Assembly (NCBI GenBank): GCA_016793585.1
Contig: JAEUJR010000227.1
Span: forward strand, 1-25,174
DNA: 25,174 nucleotides
Source of the DNA: Archangium sp.
GTDB lineage: Bacteria > Myxococcota > Myxococcia > Myxococcales > Myxococcaceae
Direction: 5' to 3'
The notes beneath the pieces were generated by a model. The model was not told the origin of the DNA and made no database searches. It worked only from the letters and a program-made list of their open reading frames with translations. Numbering within the stretch: the first letter of the stretch is position 1; each line of letters begins with the position of its first letter. The translations under genes were made by a program, and so were the position numbers. Shown here in pieces: positions 1 through 8,118 of the stretch.

Positions 1-801
1 GGCGTCACCTTCGCCGACACGCTGATGCTGGGCGCCGCGGCCGACGCGAAGGCCGCCGTCGAAGAGGTTCGCGCCGTCATGCTGGCCGAGTGCGACTTCG
101 CGCGTGAGGCCGACCACCAGCGCGCGTTCGGCCGCTGGCTCTCGAGCGACCCGTCGACCCGCGTCCCCGAGGTCGTCGACGCATGGAGCGCCAGCACGGT
201 GCTCACCAGCCGCTTCGAGCCGGGCGCGACGCTCGAGGCGTTTCTGGCAGCGAGACCTTCACAGCCCGCGCGCAACCTCGCGGGCGAGGCCCTCTTCCAC
301 GCCTCGGTGGGCGGGCTGTACTCGCTGGGCCGGCTGCACGCCGACCCGCACCCCGGCAACTTCGCGTTCCGTGACGGCCGCGTGGTGCTCTACGACTTCG
401 GCTGCGTGCGCACCTTCGAGCCGAAGCACGTGCAGGCGCTCGCGAGGCTCGTCTCGGCGTTGCGTACGAACGACCACCGCGCGGTGATGGCAGCGGCCAC
501 GGCGTTCGGCTTCGACACCTCGACTGCGGAGCGTCAGGCGCTGCTGCTGCGCTTCACCCGTGCCTTCTTCTTCCCGGTGCTTGGGCGGGGCGCCGCGCGA
601 ATTCCCGCCGACCGGCCCGCGGAGCTGAAGGAGCTGGTGGCCGACAAACGCGCGCTCGCGAAGCTGGGGCTGCCGCCGCACGCGATGTTCCTGCTGCGGC
701 TGCGCTTCGGGCTCTACGCCGTGCTCTCGCAGCTCGAGGCCGAGGTCGACTGGGGCGCACTCGAGGAGCGGCTGGCGACCGACGTGCGCCTCGCCGCGTG
801 A
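1..801 (+). CDS. ABC1/UbiB-family atypical kinase (5' partial)
   Basis: The reading frame is open from base 1, so the N-terminus lies outside the window; the first internal ATG at 25 is not a true start. The visible C-terminal 267 codons carry the ABC1/AarF/UbiB signature: a catalytic-loop motif HADPHPGN followed about 15 residues later by a DFG-type metal-binding triad (YDFGCVR). The family is known for protein-kinase-like folds that act as ATPases in ubiquinone or other lipid metabolism, often at membranes. Which subfamily this is cannot be decided without the N-terminal KxGQ region. The stop codon TGA (799-801) lies inside the first unit of the 106-bp tandem repeat that follows. Confidence 0.9.
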   Translation, partial: GVTFADTLMLGAAADAKAAVEEVRAVMLAECDFAREADHQRAFGRWLSSDPSTRVPEVVDAWSASTVLTSRFEPGATLEAFLAARPSQPARNLAGEALFHASVGGLYSLGRLHADPHPGNFAFRDGRVVLYDFGCVRTFEPKHVQALARLVSALRTNDHRAVMAAATAFGFDTSTAERQALLLRFTRAFFFPVLGRGAARIPADRPAELKELVADKRALAKLGLPPHAMFLLRLRFGLYAVLSQLEAEVDWGALEERLATDVRLAA

Positions 802-1325
802 GACGAAGCCGAAGCGAGCCTGATGAGCGGTGGCTCCTTCACTCATTGCGGGCCCGCGCCACGGCGAAGGTGGCTCGCGCAGGCGGAGTCGAACTGGAAG
901 CCCGTGAGACGAAGCCGAAGCGAGCCTGATGAGCGGTGGCTCCTTCACTCATTGCAGACCTGCGCCACGGCGAAGATGGCTCGCGCAGGCGGAGTCGAGC
1001 TGGAAGCCCGTGAGACGAAGCCGAAGCGAGCCTGATGAGCGGTGGCTCCTTCACTCACTGCAGACCTGCGCCACGGCGAAGGTGGCTCGCGCAGGCGGAG
1101 TCGAGCTGGAAGCCCGTGAGACGAAGCCGAAGCGACCCTGATGAGCGGTGGCTCCTTCACTCACTGCAGGCCCGCGCCACGGCGAATGTGGCTCGCGCAG
1201 GCGGAGTCGAACTGGAAGCCCGTGAGACGAAGCCGAAGCGAGCCTGATGAGCGGTGGCTCCTTCACTCATTGCAGATCTGCGCCACGGCGAATGTGGCTC
1301 GCGCAGGCGGAGTCGAACTGGAAGC
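798..1325. repeat. Five-copy 106-bp tandem repeat filling an intergenic gap
   Basis: Units start at 798, 904, 1010, 1116 and 1222, each exactly 106 bp; the last ends at about 1325, directly before the stop codon (TCA, 1326-1328) of the convergent regulator. The first unit includes the stop codon of the upstream gene. Differences are few and mostly transitions. They cluster about 50-72 bases into the unit, around a 10-bp element reading GCGGGCCCGC in unit 1, GCAGACCTGC in units 2 and 3, GCAGGCCCGC in unit 4 and GCAGATCTGC in unit 5. A GCCAC/GTGGC hairpin with a 7-nt loop follows in most units. There are no unique spacers, so it is not CRISPR. The short ORFs inside are a by-product of the period (106 is not a multiple of 3). 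It could act as a bidirectional terminator or a binding array; function unknown. Confidence 0.95.
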
Positions 1326-2225
1326 TCAGTCCAACACCTCTTTGCGGGCCGACTCGGCCACGGCGACGACGGCCGGGTGGCGCAGGCGACGCTCGACCGA
1401 AATGGCGTAGTACGACTGCTTCAGCTCGTCGGTGCGGCCGATGATCTGCACCTCGAACTGCCGCGCGACCTCGTCTTCGATGGCGGCGGGCGCCGAGAAC
1501 ACCCCGCGCCCCGACGACCCGAACACCTTCATCAGCGCGGAGTCGTCGAACTCGCCCACCACCTTCGGCCGTACGCCGCGCTTCTCGAACCACTCGTCGA
1601 GCGCGACGCGTGACGAGCTGCCGGGCAGCGGCAACAACATGGGCGCGCCCTCGAGCGAACCGGGGAAGCCCTTCTTGAGCCCCGTCGCCAGGTTCGCGCG
1701 CGCGAAGAACGTCGTGCCGCTGCCGCCCAGGGTGTGGCTGAAGGCCTTCACCTTCACGTCGTGCGGCGCGGGCTGGTCGCTGATGACGACGTCGAGCTCA
1801 TGCAGCGCCAGCTTCGCGAGCAGCTGGGTGACGTGGCCCTCGTGCACCTCGAGCTGCAGGTCGGGCACCGCGCCGTACGCAGGCTCGAGCAGGCGCTCGG
1901 CGACGAGCTTGGGCACCACGTCGGCGACGCCCACCGCGAACCGCACCTGCCGTGACATGGGCCCCCGGCTCAGCGACTCCTGCAGCTCGCGGCCGAGGCG
2001 AAAAATCTCGTCGGCATACCGAAAGGCGGTGCGGCCCACGTCGGTGAGCACGAGCCGGCGCCCCGCGCGCTGGAACAACTTCTGCCCCAGCGCCTCTTCG
2101 AGCGTCTTGAGCTGCGTCGAGATGGTGGGCTGCGAGAGGTGCAGCTCGCGGCTGGCATTGGCGATGGTGCCAGTGCGCGCGACGGTCCAGAAATAGAGCA
2201 GGTGGTGGTAGTTGAGCCAGGCCAT
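1326..2225 (-). CDS. nhaR: LysR-family transcriptional regulator, NhaR-like
   Basis: 299 residues, close to the 301 of E. coli NhaR. The N-terminus (MAWLNYHHLLYFWTVAR) matches the NhaR-type start, and the winged HTH covers about residues 5-63, with the recognition helix in HLSQPTISTQLKTLEEAL. A LysR substrate-binding domain follows from about residue 90. The ATG at 2225 is preferred over an upstream in-frame start at 2264 because LysR proteins begin just before this helix. NhaR-type regulators activate Na+/H+ antiporter genes and, in E. coli, some surface-polysaccharide genes. No antiporter gene is in the window, so the target is unknown. It lies 54 bp behind the chemoreceptor gene on the same strand and may be cotranscribed with it. 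Family certain, NhaR subgroup likely. Confidence 0.88.
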   Translation of the reverse strand: MAWLNYHHLLYFWTVARTGTIANASRELHLSQPTISTQLKTLEEALGQKLFQRAGRRLVLTDVGRTAFRYADEIFRLGRELQESLSRGPMSRQVRFAVGVADVVPKLVAERLLEPAYGAVPDLQLEVHEGHVTQLLAKLALHELDVVISDQPAPHDVKVKAFSHTLGGSGTTFFARANLATGLKKGFPGSLEGAPMLLPLPGSSSRVALDEWFEKRGVRPKVVGEFDDSALMKVFGSSGRGVFSAPAAIEDEVARQFEVQIIGRTDELKQSYYAISVERRLRHPAVVAVAESARKEVLD

Positions 2226-2279
2226 CGAGAAAGTCTCTCTCTCGACGAGCCCGCTTCGGCGCAAGCAAATCGCCGGGCG

Positions 2280-3896
2280 CTACTTCGGCGGCGCGGTGTC
2301 GACCTTGAACCGGCCCGTCACCTCGGTGAGCGCGTCGACCGACTTCTGCAGGTCCTGGGCGATGCGGGTGGTGCGGCCAGTGGCGTCGACGCCCTGCTTC
2401 ACGAGGTCGGCCACGTTGCGCGCGCCGGCGACGGCCTGCTCGCTCGACTGCCGCTGTTGCCGGGTCGCCACGGCAATCTGCTGCGCCGCCTCCTTCGTGC
2501 CGCGCGAGAGCTCGAGAATCTGCTGGAACGAGCTCGAGGCCTGCTCGGCGATCTGCGTTCCGCGCTCCGACGCCTCGACACCCTGCCGCGAGCGCGTCAC
2601 CGCGAGGTCGCCCGACTGCTGCACGCTCTCGACGATGCGGCCGATGTCGCGCGCCGACTGGGCGACGCTCTCGGCGAGCTTGCGCATCTCGGCGGCGACG
2701 ACCGAGAAGCCCCGCCCCACCTCGCCCGCCTTCGTGCCTTCGAGGGCGGCGTTGAGCGCCAGCAGGTCGGAGCGGTCGGCCACCTGTTTGATGACGGCGG
2801 CGATGCGTGAGACCTGCTGCAGGTCGGAGTTCAGCCGCACGATGGCCTCGGCCACCTCCTTCGACTCGCGGCGAATGTCGGTCATGCTCGAGACGACCTG
2901 GGTGACCGTCGTGCGCGCGTCGTCGACGGCCTGGTTCGTGCGACCCGCCGCCTGCTCCACCGTCTCGGTCGAGCGGGTGATCATCTCGGCGGTGCGGGAG
3001 AGCTCTTCGAAGGTGGCGGCGATCTGCTGGGCGTAGGCCGACTGCTGGCTGGTGACGTGCTCCTGGTCGTTCGAGGCGGTGATGAGCCCCCTGGCGGCGT
3101 TCGACAGCCGTGTCGACAACGCCACCATCTCGCCGACGAGGCCCTTGAGGCTGCCCACCATCTCGTTGACCGACGCCGCCATCGACTGCACCTCGTGCGC
3201 GCCGCCCACGTCGACGGTGCGCACGGTGACGTCACCAGCGGCGAGCTCACGCGCCACCCGCGTCACCACCCCGAGCGGCGCGGCGATGGCCGACGAGAAG
3301 AAGACCGCGAGCAACAGGCCGCCCGCCAGCGCGCCGAACAACACCCAGAGGCCGACGAGCTGGTTCTCGCGCCGCTGCTCGACGAACCGCGCGAGCGAGA
3401 AGCGCAGCACCACGAGCACCTCGGTGTCCTTGTCGCGGGCCGAGCAACGCACGTCGAGCACGTCTCCGCGGGAGGAACGGCACGCGCCGGTCGCCGGCAG
3501 CACGTAGCGGTCGGGAGGCAGGTCTCCGAAGACGAGCGCCGCGTCGCCCTTCGCCAGGTCGAGCAACCGGGTGTCGCCCGTGGTGGTGACGCGTGCCGGG
3601 TCGAGCAGCAGCACCCCCGACTGCGTGAGGTCCTGATTCGAGCGCAGGCCCTTGAACAGCACTTCGAGTTCGTCGCGCTGCGCGAGGCCGTCGCTGATCA
3701 ACCGCACGGTGGGCGCGGCGTTGGTCGCGGCGAGCTGCCCGAGCGCCGTCGCCTGACTCTCGAGCGCGTCGTCGGCCTGATGGTTGAGGCGCGCGGGGAA
3801 GTAGATGGAGGTGAAGAGCGCGACCACGATGCAGGGCGTGGCGACGGCGATGGCGGCCTGCACACGAAGCGAGAGCCTGGCCCAGAGCGAACCCAT
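2280..3896 (-). CDS. Methyl-accepting chemotaxis protein
   Basis: About 538 residues from the ATG at 3896, chosen because a GAGGTGGG stretch lies upstream; a TTG at 3932 would add 12 residues. Order: TM1 (about 14-33), an extracytoplasmic sensor of about 145 residues with two cysteines (about 139 and 151), TM2 (about 180-203), HAMP (about 204-257), then a helical signalling domain. The hairpin tip (about 370-405) has the MCP signature LLALNAALEGTKAGEVGRGF followed by SVVAAEMRKLAE. Such receptors control CheA kinase activity in chemotaxis or, in myxobacteria, in Che-like developmental pathways. The sensor domain is not one I recognise. No C-terminal CheR-tethering pentapeptide is seen. A response regulator gene lies 48 bp upstream on the same strand. 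Confidence 0.93.
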   Translation of the reverse strand: MGSLWARLSLRVQAAIAVATPCIVVALFTSIYFPARLNHQADDALESQATALGQLAATNAAPTVRLISDGLAQRDELEVLFKGLRSNQDLTQSGVLLLDPARVTTTGDTRLLDLAKGDAALVFGDLPPDRYVLPATGACRSSRGDVLDVRCSARDKDTEVLVVLRFSLARFVEQRRENQLVGLWVLFGALAGGLLLAVFFSSAIAAPLGVVTRVARELAAGDVTVRTVDVGGAHEVQSMAASVNEMVGSLKGLVGEMVALSTRLSNAARGLITASNDQEHVTSQQSAYAQQIAATFEELSRTAEMITRSTETVEQAAGRTNQAVDDARTTVTQVVSSMTDIRRESKEVAEAIVRLNSDLQQVSRIAAVIKQVADRSDLLALNAALEGTKAGEVGRGFSVVAAEMRKLAESVAQSARDIGRIVESVQQSGDLAVTRSRQGVEASERGTQIAEQASSSFQQILELSRGTKEAAQQIAVATRQQRQSSEQAVAGARNVADLVKQGVDATGRTTRIAQDLQKSVDALTEVTGRFKVDTAPPK

Positions 3897-3944
3897 GGCC
3901 GCGGAGCGTCCCACCTCTGGCCGCCCACACAAGTCCCAAAGGTG

Positions 3945-4466
3945 TCAGCGGCGCGTCGGCGTCGCGGGTGGCGGCACGTCGGTCGAGACGGAGTCGGGCT
4001 GCGGCTCGGCCTTCTCGAGGCGCTTCATCACCGCGGCGATGTTGGCCTGCGCGAGCGCGAGGTTGAGCCGCGTGAAGTCGATGGGCTTGGTGACGAAGTG
4101 CGCGGCGCCGACGGCGTGCACCTCGGCCTCGGTGTACCGGGCCGCATAGGCCGTGAGCACGATGACGGGCACGTTGTGGAGCACCGGCAAGCGGCGCGCG
4201 AACGCCGGCATCTGCGTGCGCAGCAGCGGGTGGCCCTTCAACAACCGAACCAGCTCGAGCCCGTCGAGCGTCGAGCCGCGCAGCTCGATGTCCATCAACA
4301 CCGCGAAGAGCTCTCGCTGGTGGAACGAGATGAGGTCGACCGCTTCGACGTCGTTCTGCGCCCAGATGAGGCGGTACCTGGTCTTCAGACGCAGCGACGC
4401 GATCTTGAACGTGTCGGCGTCGTCTTCGACGTACAGGACGACGGGTCTGGAGTCGGCCACCGCCAT
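3945..4466 (-). CDS. Single-domain response regulator (CheY-like receiver)
   Basis: 173 residues from the ATG at 4466; in-frame starts further upstream (4517, 4610) would run into the divergent oxygenase gene. The receiver fold is clear: acidic pocket E14-D15-D16, phospho-acceptor D59 in VLMDIEL, T105 in IVLTAYA and K127 in TKPID. There is no output domain; the last 35 residues are a Pro/Thr-rich tail. The loop between D59 and the T105 strand is about 10 residues longer than usual (around GHPLLRTQMPAFARRL). It would take a phosphoryl group from a histidine kinase. Since it lies just upstream of an MCP gene, it may act in the same signalling chain, which is inferred from position only. Start codon uncertain because no clear ribosome binding site is visible. 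Confidence 0.87.
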   Translation of the reverse strand: MAVADSRPVVLYVEDDADTFKIASLRLKTRYRLIWAQNDVEAVDLISFHQRELFAVLMDIELRGSTLDGLELVRLLKGHPLLRTQMPAFARRLPVLHNVPVIVLTAYAARYTEAEVHAVGAAHFVTKPIDFTRLNLALAQANIAAVMKRLEKAEPQPDSVSTDVPPPATPTRR

Positions 4467-4608
4467 GGCGGTCGCATAGCAGTGTGGCCGCGAGCGGGAG
4501 CGGTCTTCGCTGGGCATGGAATTGTCCGCCGCGGGCGAAGCGTGGCCCCGGTCAAGGGCGTCAGCGGTCACGTCGTCGCCGCCGCCGAACACGACTACGC
4601 TGCGCGGC

Positions 4609-5655
4609 ATGAGCGCCGTTCCACCGCCGGGTCTCGTGCTGCCTGACGTCTGGTACGTGGCCTGCCGGTCGGAGGCGCTGAAGCGGGCTCCGCTGGCGGT
4701 GACGATTCAGGGGCGGCCGCTCGTGCTGTTTCGCGGTTCGACGGGCGCGCCGGCCGCGTTCACCGACCGCTGCCCGCATCGCAACGTGCCGCTCTCGATG
4801 GGCGAGGTGGTGAACGGCGAGCTGCAGTGCAAGTACCACGGCTGGCGCTTCGACCCTCGCGGCACCTGCACCGCAGTGCCGGGGCTCGTCGATGGAGAGG
4901 TGTCGCTGCGGTCACGCTGCGCCGAGACGTTCGCGTGCGTCGAGCAGCAGGGCTTCGTCTGGGTCTACACGACGGCGAACGTGCAGCCGACGAGCGCGCC
5001 GTTCTCGTTCCCCCACTGGGGCGAGACGCCGTACTCAAGCGTGGTGCGCGAGTTCCACGTCGAGGCCTCGGTGCACGCGGTGGTCGAGAACACGCTCGAC
5101 GTGCCGCACACCGCGTACCTGCACGGTGGGCTGTTTCGCACGGCGCAGAAGTCGAACGTCATCGAGGTCGTCGTTCGCCGACACGCGACGTGGGCCGAGG
5201 CCGAGTTCATCGGAGAGCCCGCGCCGAAGGGCCTCATCGGGCGAATCCTGGCGCCCGGCGGCGGTGTGACGGTGCACTTCGACCGGTTTCTGCTGCCGTC
5301 GATCGCGCAGGTCGAGTACCGCCTGGGCGAGCGCAGTCATCTCTTCGCCACGAGCGCGCTCACTCCCGTGACTGACACCGAGACGCGCGTGTTCGCGGTG
5401 GTGACGTTCAAGCTGCCGTTGCCGGGGTGGCTGGTGAAGCCCTTCGTGGCGCCCATCGCGACGCAGATCTTCGCGCAAGACGCGGTGATGCTGCGGCGAC
5501 AGACCGCGCAGGTGAAACAGTTCGGCGGTGAGAAGTACACGTCGACCGAGCTCGACGTGCTCGGCCCGCAGGTGACGCGGCTCATCAAACAGGCAGCGGC
5601 CAAAGAGCCGCCGGCCGAGGGCGTTCATGAACACCGGCTTCGCATGAAGACGTGA
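4609..5655 (+). CDS. Rieske [2Fe-2S] non-heme iron oxygenase
   Basis: 348 residues from the ATG at 4609; the ORF extends upstream to 4516, but the Rieske fold begins right after this Met (LVLPDVWYVACRSEAL). The N-terminal Rieske domain has C55-x-H57 (CPHR) and C74-x2-H77 (CKYH), which bind the iron-sulfur cluster. The C-terminal domain has the mononuclear iron facial-triad motif ENTLDVPHTAYLH, with D164, H167 and H172. The architecture resembles VanA / pheophorbide a oxygenase-type enzymes that hydroxylate or demethylate aromatic or cyclic substrates using electrons from a separate reductase. No reductase or ferredoxin gene is nearby and the substrate cannot be told. It is transcribed divergently from the response regulator gene (142 bp between start codons). 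Confidence 0.92.
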   Translation: MSAVPPPGLVLPDVWYVACRSEALKRAPLAVTIQGRPLVLFRGSTGAPAAFTDRCPHRNVPLSMGEVVNGELQCKYHGWRFDPRGTCTAVPGLVDGEVSLRSRCAETFACVEQQGFVWVYTTANVQPTSAPFSFPHWGETPYSSVVREFHVEASVHAVVENTLDVPHTAYLHGGLFRTAQKSNVIEVVVRRHATWAEAEFIGEPAPKGLIGRILAPGGGVTVHFDRFLLPSIAQVEYRLGERSHLFATSALTPVTDTETRVFAVVTFKLPLPGWLVKPFVAPIATQIFAQDAVMLRRQTAQVKQFGGEKYTSTELDVLGPQVTRLIKQAAAKEPPAEGVHEHRLRMKT

Positions 5656-5716
5656 ATGTCGATTCACGAGGGCCGTCGAGGCCATTCCTCGAAGCGAGCG
5701 GCACCGGGAGAGCACC

Positions 5717-8104
5717 ATGAAGCTGGCGCTGAGAGTGGGACTCGTCGCCGCCGCGCTGTCGGCGTGCCCCGAGGGCATCGTCACCGAAGTGCCTGACTCC
5801 GGTTCGGCCGGCGGTTCGATGGCCGCTGGAGGAGGGACGGCCGGTGGAGCGGCCGGCGGCCACGCGGGTGGATCAGCAGGTGGTGACGCGGGCGGAGCGG
5901 CCGGTGGTGACGCGGGTGGAGCGGCCGGTGGCGACGCGGGTGGAGCGGCCGGTGGTGACGCGGGTGGAGCGGCCGGCGGCGACGCGGGTGGAGCGGCCGG
6001 CGGCGACGCGGGTGGAGCGGCCGGCGGAGACGCGGGTGGATCAGCGGGTGGATCAGCAGGTGGTGACGCGGGTGGAGTTGCTGGTGGCCTCGGTGGAGGT
6101 GACGCAGGTGGCAGCGCTGGTGGATCCGCTGGTGGCACCGCCGGTGGATCCGCTGGTGGCACCGCCGGTGGATCCGCTGGTGGCAGCGCTGGTGGGTCCG
6201 CAGGTGGCAGCGCTGGTGGGTCCGCAGGTGGCAGCGCTGGTGGGTCCGCAGGTGGCCTCGCCGGTGGATCCGCAGGTGGATCCGCCCCGCTTCCGCCCGA
6301 CTCACTCGAGTGGCGTGAGCTCTCGTTCGCCCAGGCCGGCTTCTGCACACGCTACGACCTTGCCGCCATCGGTGCAGACGGTGGGCTGCCTGTCGGCCCG
6401 GGAGCGCCATGGACCGTGGCCGTCTCGGTGGCTCCCGACGCAGGCGGCGCACGTCTGTCAGGCTCGAGCTTGTGCAGCGGCACGATCTCGACGGCCATCG
6501 TCCCCTCGGCGACTCCGGCCCCGGTCTATGTGACCGCCAATCGCCCCGGCACTCTCACCCTCACGGCCTCGCACGCCCAGCTCGGCACTGCGCAGCGAAC
6601 CATCGACATGCGCTCGGGCCCTCCGAACGTGGTCGCTTTCACCATGGCGCCGCTCGCGCAGCTCGGAGACTGCGTGCCCGGCTCCGTCTCGGCGATCGAC
6701 TCGCTCGGCAACCTCATCTACCACCGTGGCCAGACGCTGACGGTCAGCAGCTCGCTCGGCGGCCAGTTCTTCACCTCGGTCGATTGTTCGGGCACCGGCG
6801 CGGCGACCCTCAACGTGCCCTACCCCGACAGCCTCACCGTGCCCTTCTCGTTCCGCTCGATGGTCGGTGGCACGCACCTGCTCACGGGTCTGCTCGCGAC
6901 GTCGTCGGTGTCGGGCCAGCACTCGTTACGACTGCGCGTGTCGCCGCTCGCGCTGCGGCTGAGCCCTCTGTCGTCGCAGGGGTTCTCTGATCAGTGCATC
7001 ACGACCGTGAGTCTGCAGAAGGTCGACGGCGTCGGAGCGGCAGAGCAGTTCGATGGCGGCGAGACCGTGACGCTGGGCGGAGCACCCGAGGTCGTCTACC
7101 GCGCCGCGAACTGCACTGGAGCACCCATCACGCAGCTCACTCCCGCCGCCGGGGTCTCGTCGGTGCCGCTCGGCCTGCGCATCGCTGCCGACGCCGGCAC
7201 CTACGTGTTGACGGTGAGCGAGCCTGGTCTCGGCATGGCGTCAGCGAGCGTGAACGTGACGGGCCCGCGCCCGACCGCGCTGCGCTTCGTCGCGGTGCCG
7301 GCCTCGGGTGTGCGCGGGCTCTGCTACCCGGCGAGTGTGCGCTACGTCGACGACGCGGGCCTGCCGACGGTGGTGGGCGCGAGCTCGACGGTGACGCTCA
7401 CGGGCACGCAGTTCTGGTTCGACGGTGGCTGCGTCGGCCCCAGCTCGAACACCCTGCCGATTGCCGCGAACGCCTCGCAGGCCGCCTTCACGTTCCGCGA
7501 GAACACCTCGGCGAGCATCACGCTGAACGCGACCTCGACGTTCACGGTGCAGGCCGCACAGCAGACGGTGACGATGAGCAACCCGCCGCCCTACGCGATT
7601 CGGTTCAGCGGCGCGTACAGCGGCACCACGAACCTCTGCTACTCGGGAGCGGTCGATCTGATCAGCGATGCCGGCGTCGTCACCACGGCGACGATGTCGA
7701 CCCCGGTCACCGTGTTCGGCGAGCCGTTCGGCTCGGTCTTCCTCGGCACGGCCTCTGCCAACTGCGCGGCGCTGTCGAACTCGGTCAACCTCACGATTCC
7801 CAATGGGGCCTCGTCGGTGAACTTCATCTGGCGCAGGGGCACGCCCGGCACCACGGGTGTCGTCGCCACCTCGACGACGTATGGCGACGCAGGCACCACC
7901 GTCACCACCACCAACCCCTGCGCGAACTTCGGCCAGGGCTGCGACGCGAACACGCTGTGCTGCACGGGCTCGAACCCGTCACTCGTGTGCGGCTCCGGCA
8001 CGTGTCGCTGCGCCATCGGCGGCTGCATTCCACGCGGTGGGTTCAACTGCGGCAGTTCGAGCAACTGCTGCAGCGGCGTCATCAGTGGCACGACCTGCCA
8101 GTGA
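5717..8104 (+). CDS. Large repeat lipoprotein: Gly/Ala stalk, five two-Cys beta modules, cystine-rich tail
   Basis: 795 residues; GGAG lies 6 nt before the ATG. A lipoprotein signal peptide ends at LSAC (Cys17). Residues about 29-191 are almost pure Gly/Ala with Asp, Ser or Thr, built from DAGGAAGG and SAGG units. Then come five similar modules of about 105 residues, each with one Cys near the start (as in AQAGFC, LGDC, SDQC, RGLC, TNLC) and a second about 45-55 residues later, as expected for disulfide-closed Ig-like beta domains. The last 61 residues (735-795) hold 12 cysteines in two tandem C-x6/7-C-x5-CC-x8-C modules. It probably stands on the outer membrane as a stalked surface protein; ligand unknown. 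No enzyme motif was found. Confidence 0.88.
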   Translation: MKLALRVGLVAAALSACPEGIVTEVPDSGSAGGSMAAGGGTAGGAAGGHAGGSAGGDAGGAAGGDAGGAAGGDAGGAAGGDAGGAAGGDAGGAAGGDAGGAAGGDAGGSAGGSAGGDAGGVAGGLGGGDAGGSAGGSAGGTAGGSAGGTAGGSAGGSAGGSAGGSAGGSAGGSAGGSAGGLAGGSAGGSAPLPPDSLEWRELSFAQAGFCTRYDLAAIGADGGLPVGPGAPWTVAVSVAPDAGGARLSGSSLCSGTISTAIVPSATPAPVYVTANRPGTLTLTASHAQLGTAQRTIDMRSGPPNVVAFTMAPLAQLGDCVPGSVSAIDSLGNLIYHRGQTLTVSSSLGGQFFTSVDCSGTGAATLNVPYPDSLTVPFSFRSMVGGTHLLTGLLATSSVSGQHSLRLRVSPLALRLSPLSSQGFSDQCITTVSLQKVDGVGAAEQFDGGETVTLGGAPEVVYRAANCTGAPITQLTPAAGVSSVPLGLRIAADAGTYVLTVSEPGLGMASASVNVTGPRPTALRFVAVPASGVRGLCYPASVRYVDDAGLPTVVGASSTVTLTGTQFWFDGGCVGPSSNTLPIAANASQAAFTFRENTSASITLNATSTFTVQAAQQTVTMSNPPPYAIRFSGAYSGTTNLCYSGAVDLISDAGVVTTATMSTPVTVFGEPFGSVFLGTASANCAALSNSVNLTIPNGASSVNFIWRRGTPGTTGVVATSTTYGDAGTTVTTTNPCANFGQGCDANTLCCTGSNPSLVCGSGTCRCAIGGCIPRGGFNCGSSSNCCSGVISGTTCQ
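5801..6290 (+). repeat. In-frame Gly/Ala-coding minisatellite
   Basis: Low-complexity DNA inside the large lipoprotein gene. The first block has a 24-bp unit encoding DAGGAAGG, six times in a row (from about 5887). A second block has 12- and 24-bp units encoding SAGG / TAGG, with near-identical copies of ggtggcagcgctggtgggtc between about 6106 and 6260. All units are multiples of 3 bp, so changes in copy number would lengthen or shorten the stalk without shifting the frame. Confidence 0.9.
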
Positions 8105-8118
8105 GGACCTTCCGTTGC

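Noticed and set aside
798..1325. CRISPR array
   Set aside because: Units are contiguous 106-bp near-identical copies with no unique spacers, and no cas genes are present.
823..1410. Chain of overlapping ~70-residue ORFs (MSGGSFTHC...) in the 106-bp array
   Set aside because: The same peptide recurs in rotating frames because the period is 106 bp, and each TGATG stop/start junction is a by-product of the repeat; no ribosome binding site or homology seen.
5035..6348. Long minus-strand frame with many PPADPPA-type repeats, resembling a proline-rich surface protein
   Set aside because: It is the antisense reading of the Gly/Ala minisatellite and of the Rieske gene; the plus-strand genes have signal peptide, ribosome binding site and clear domains.
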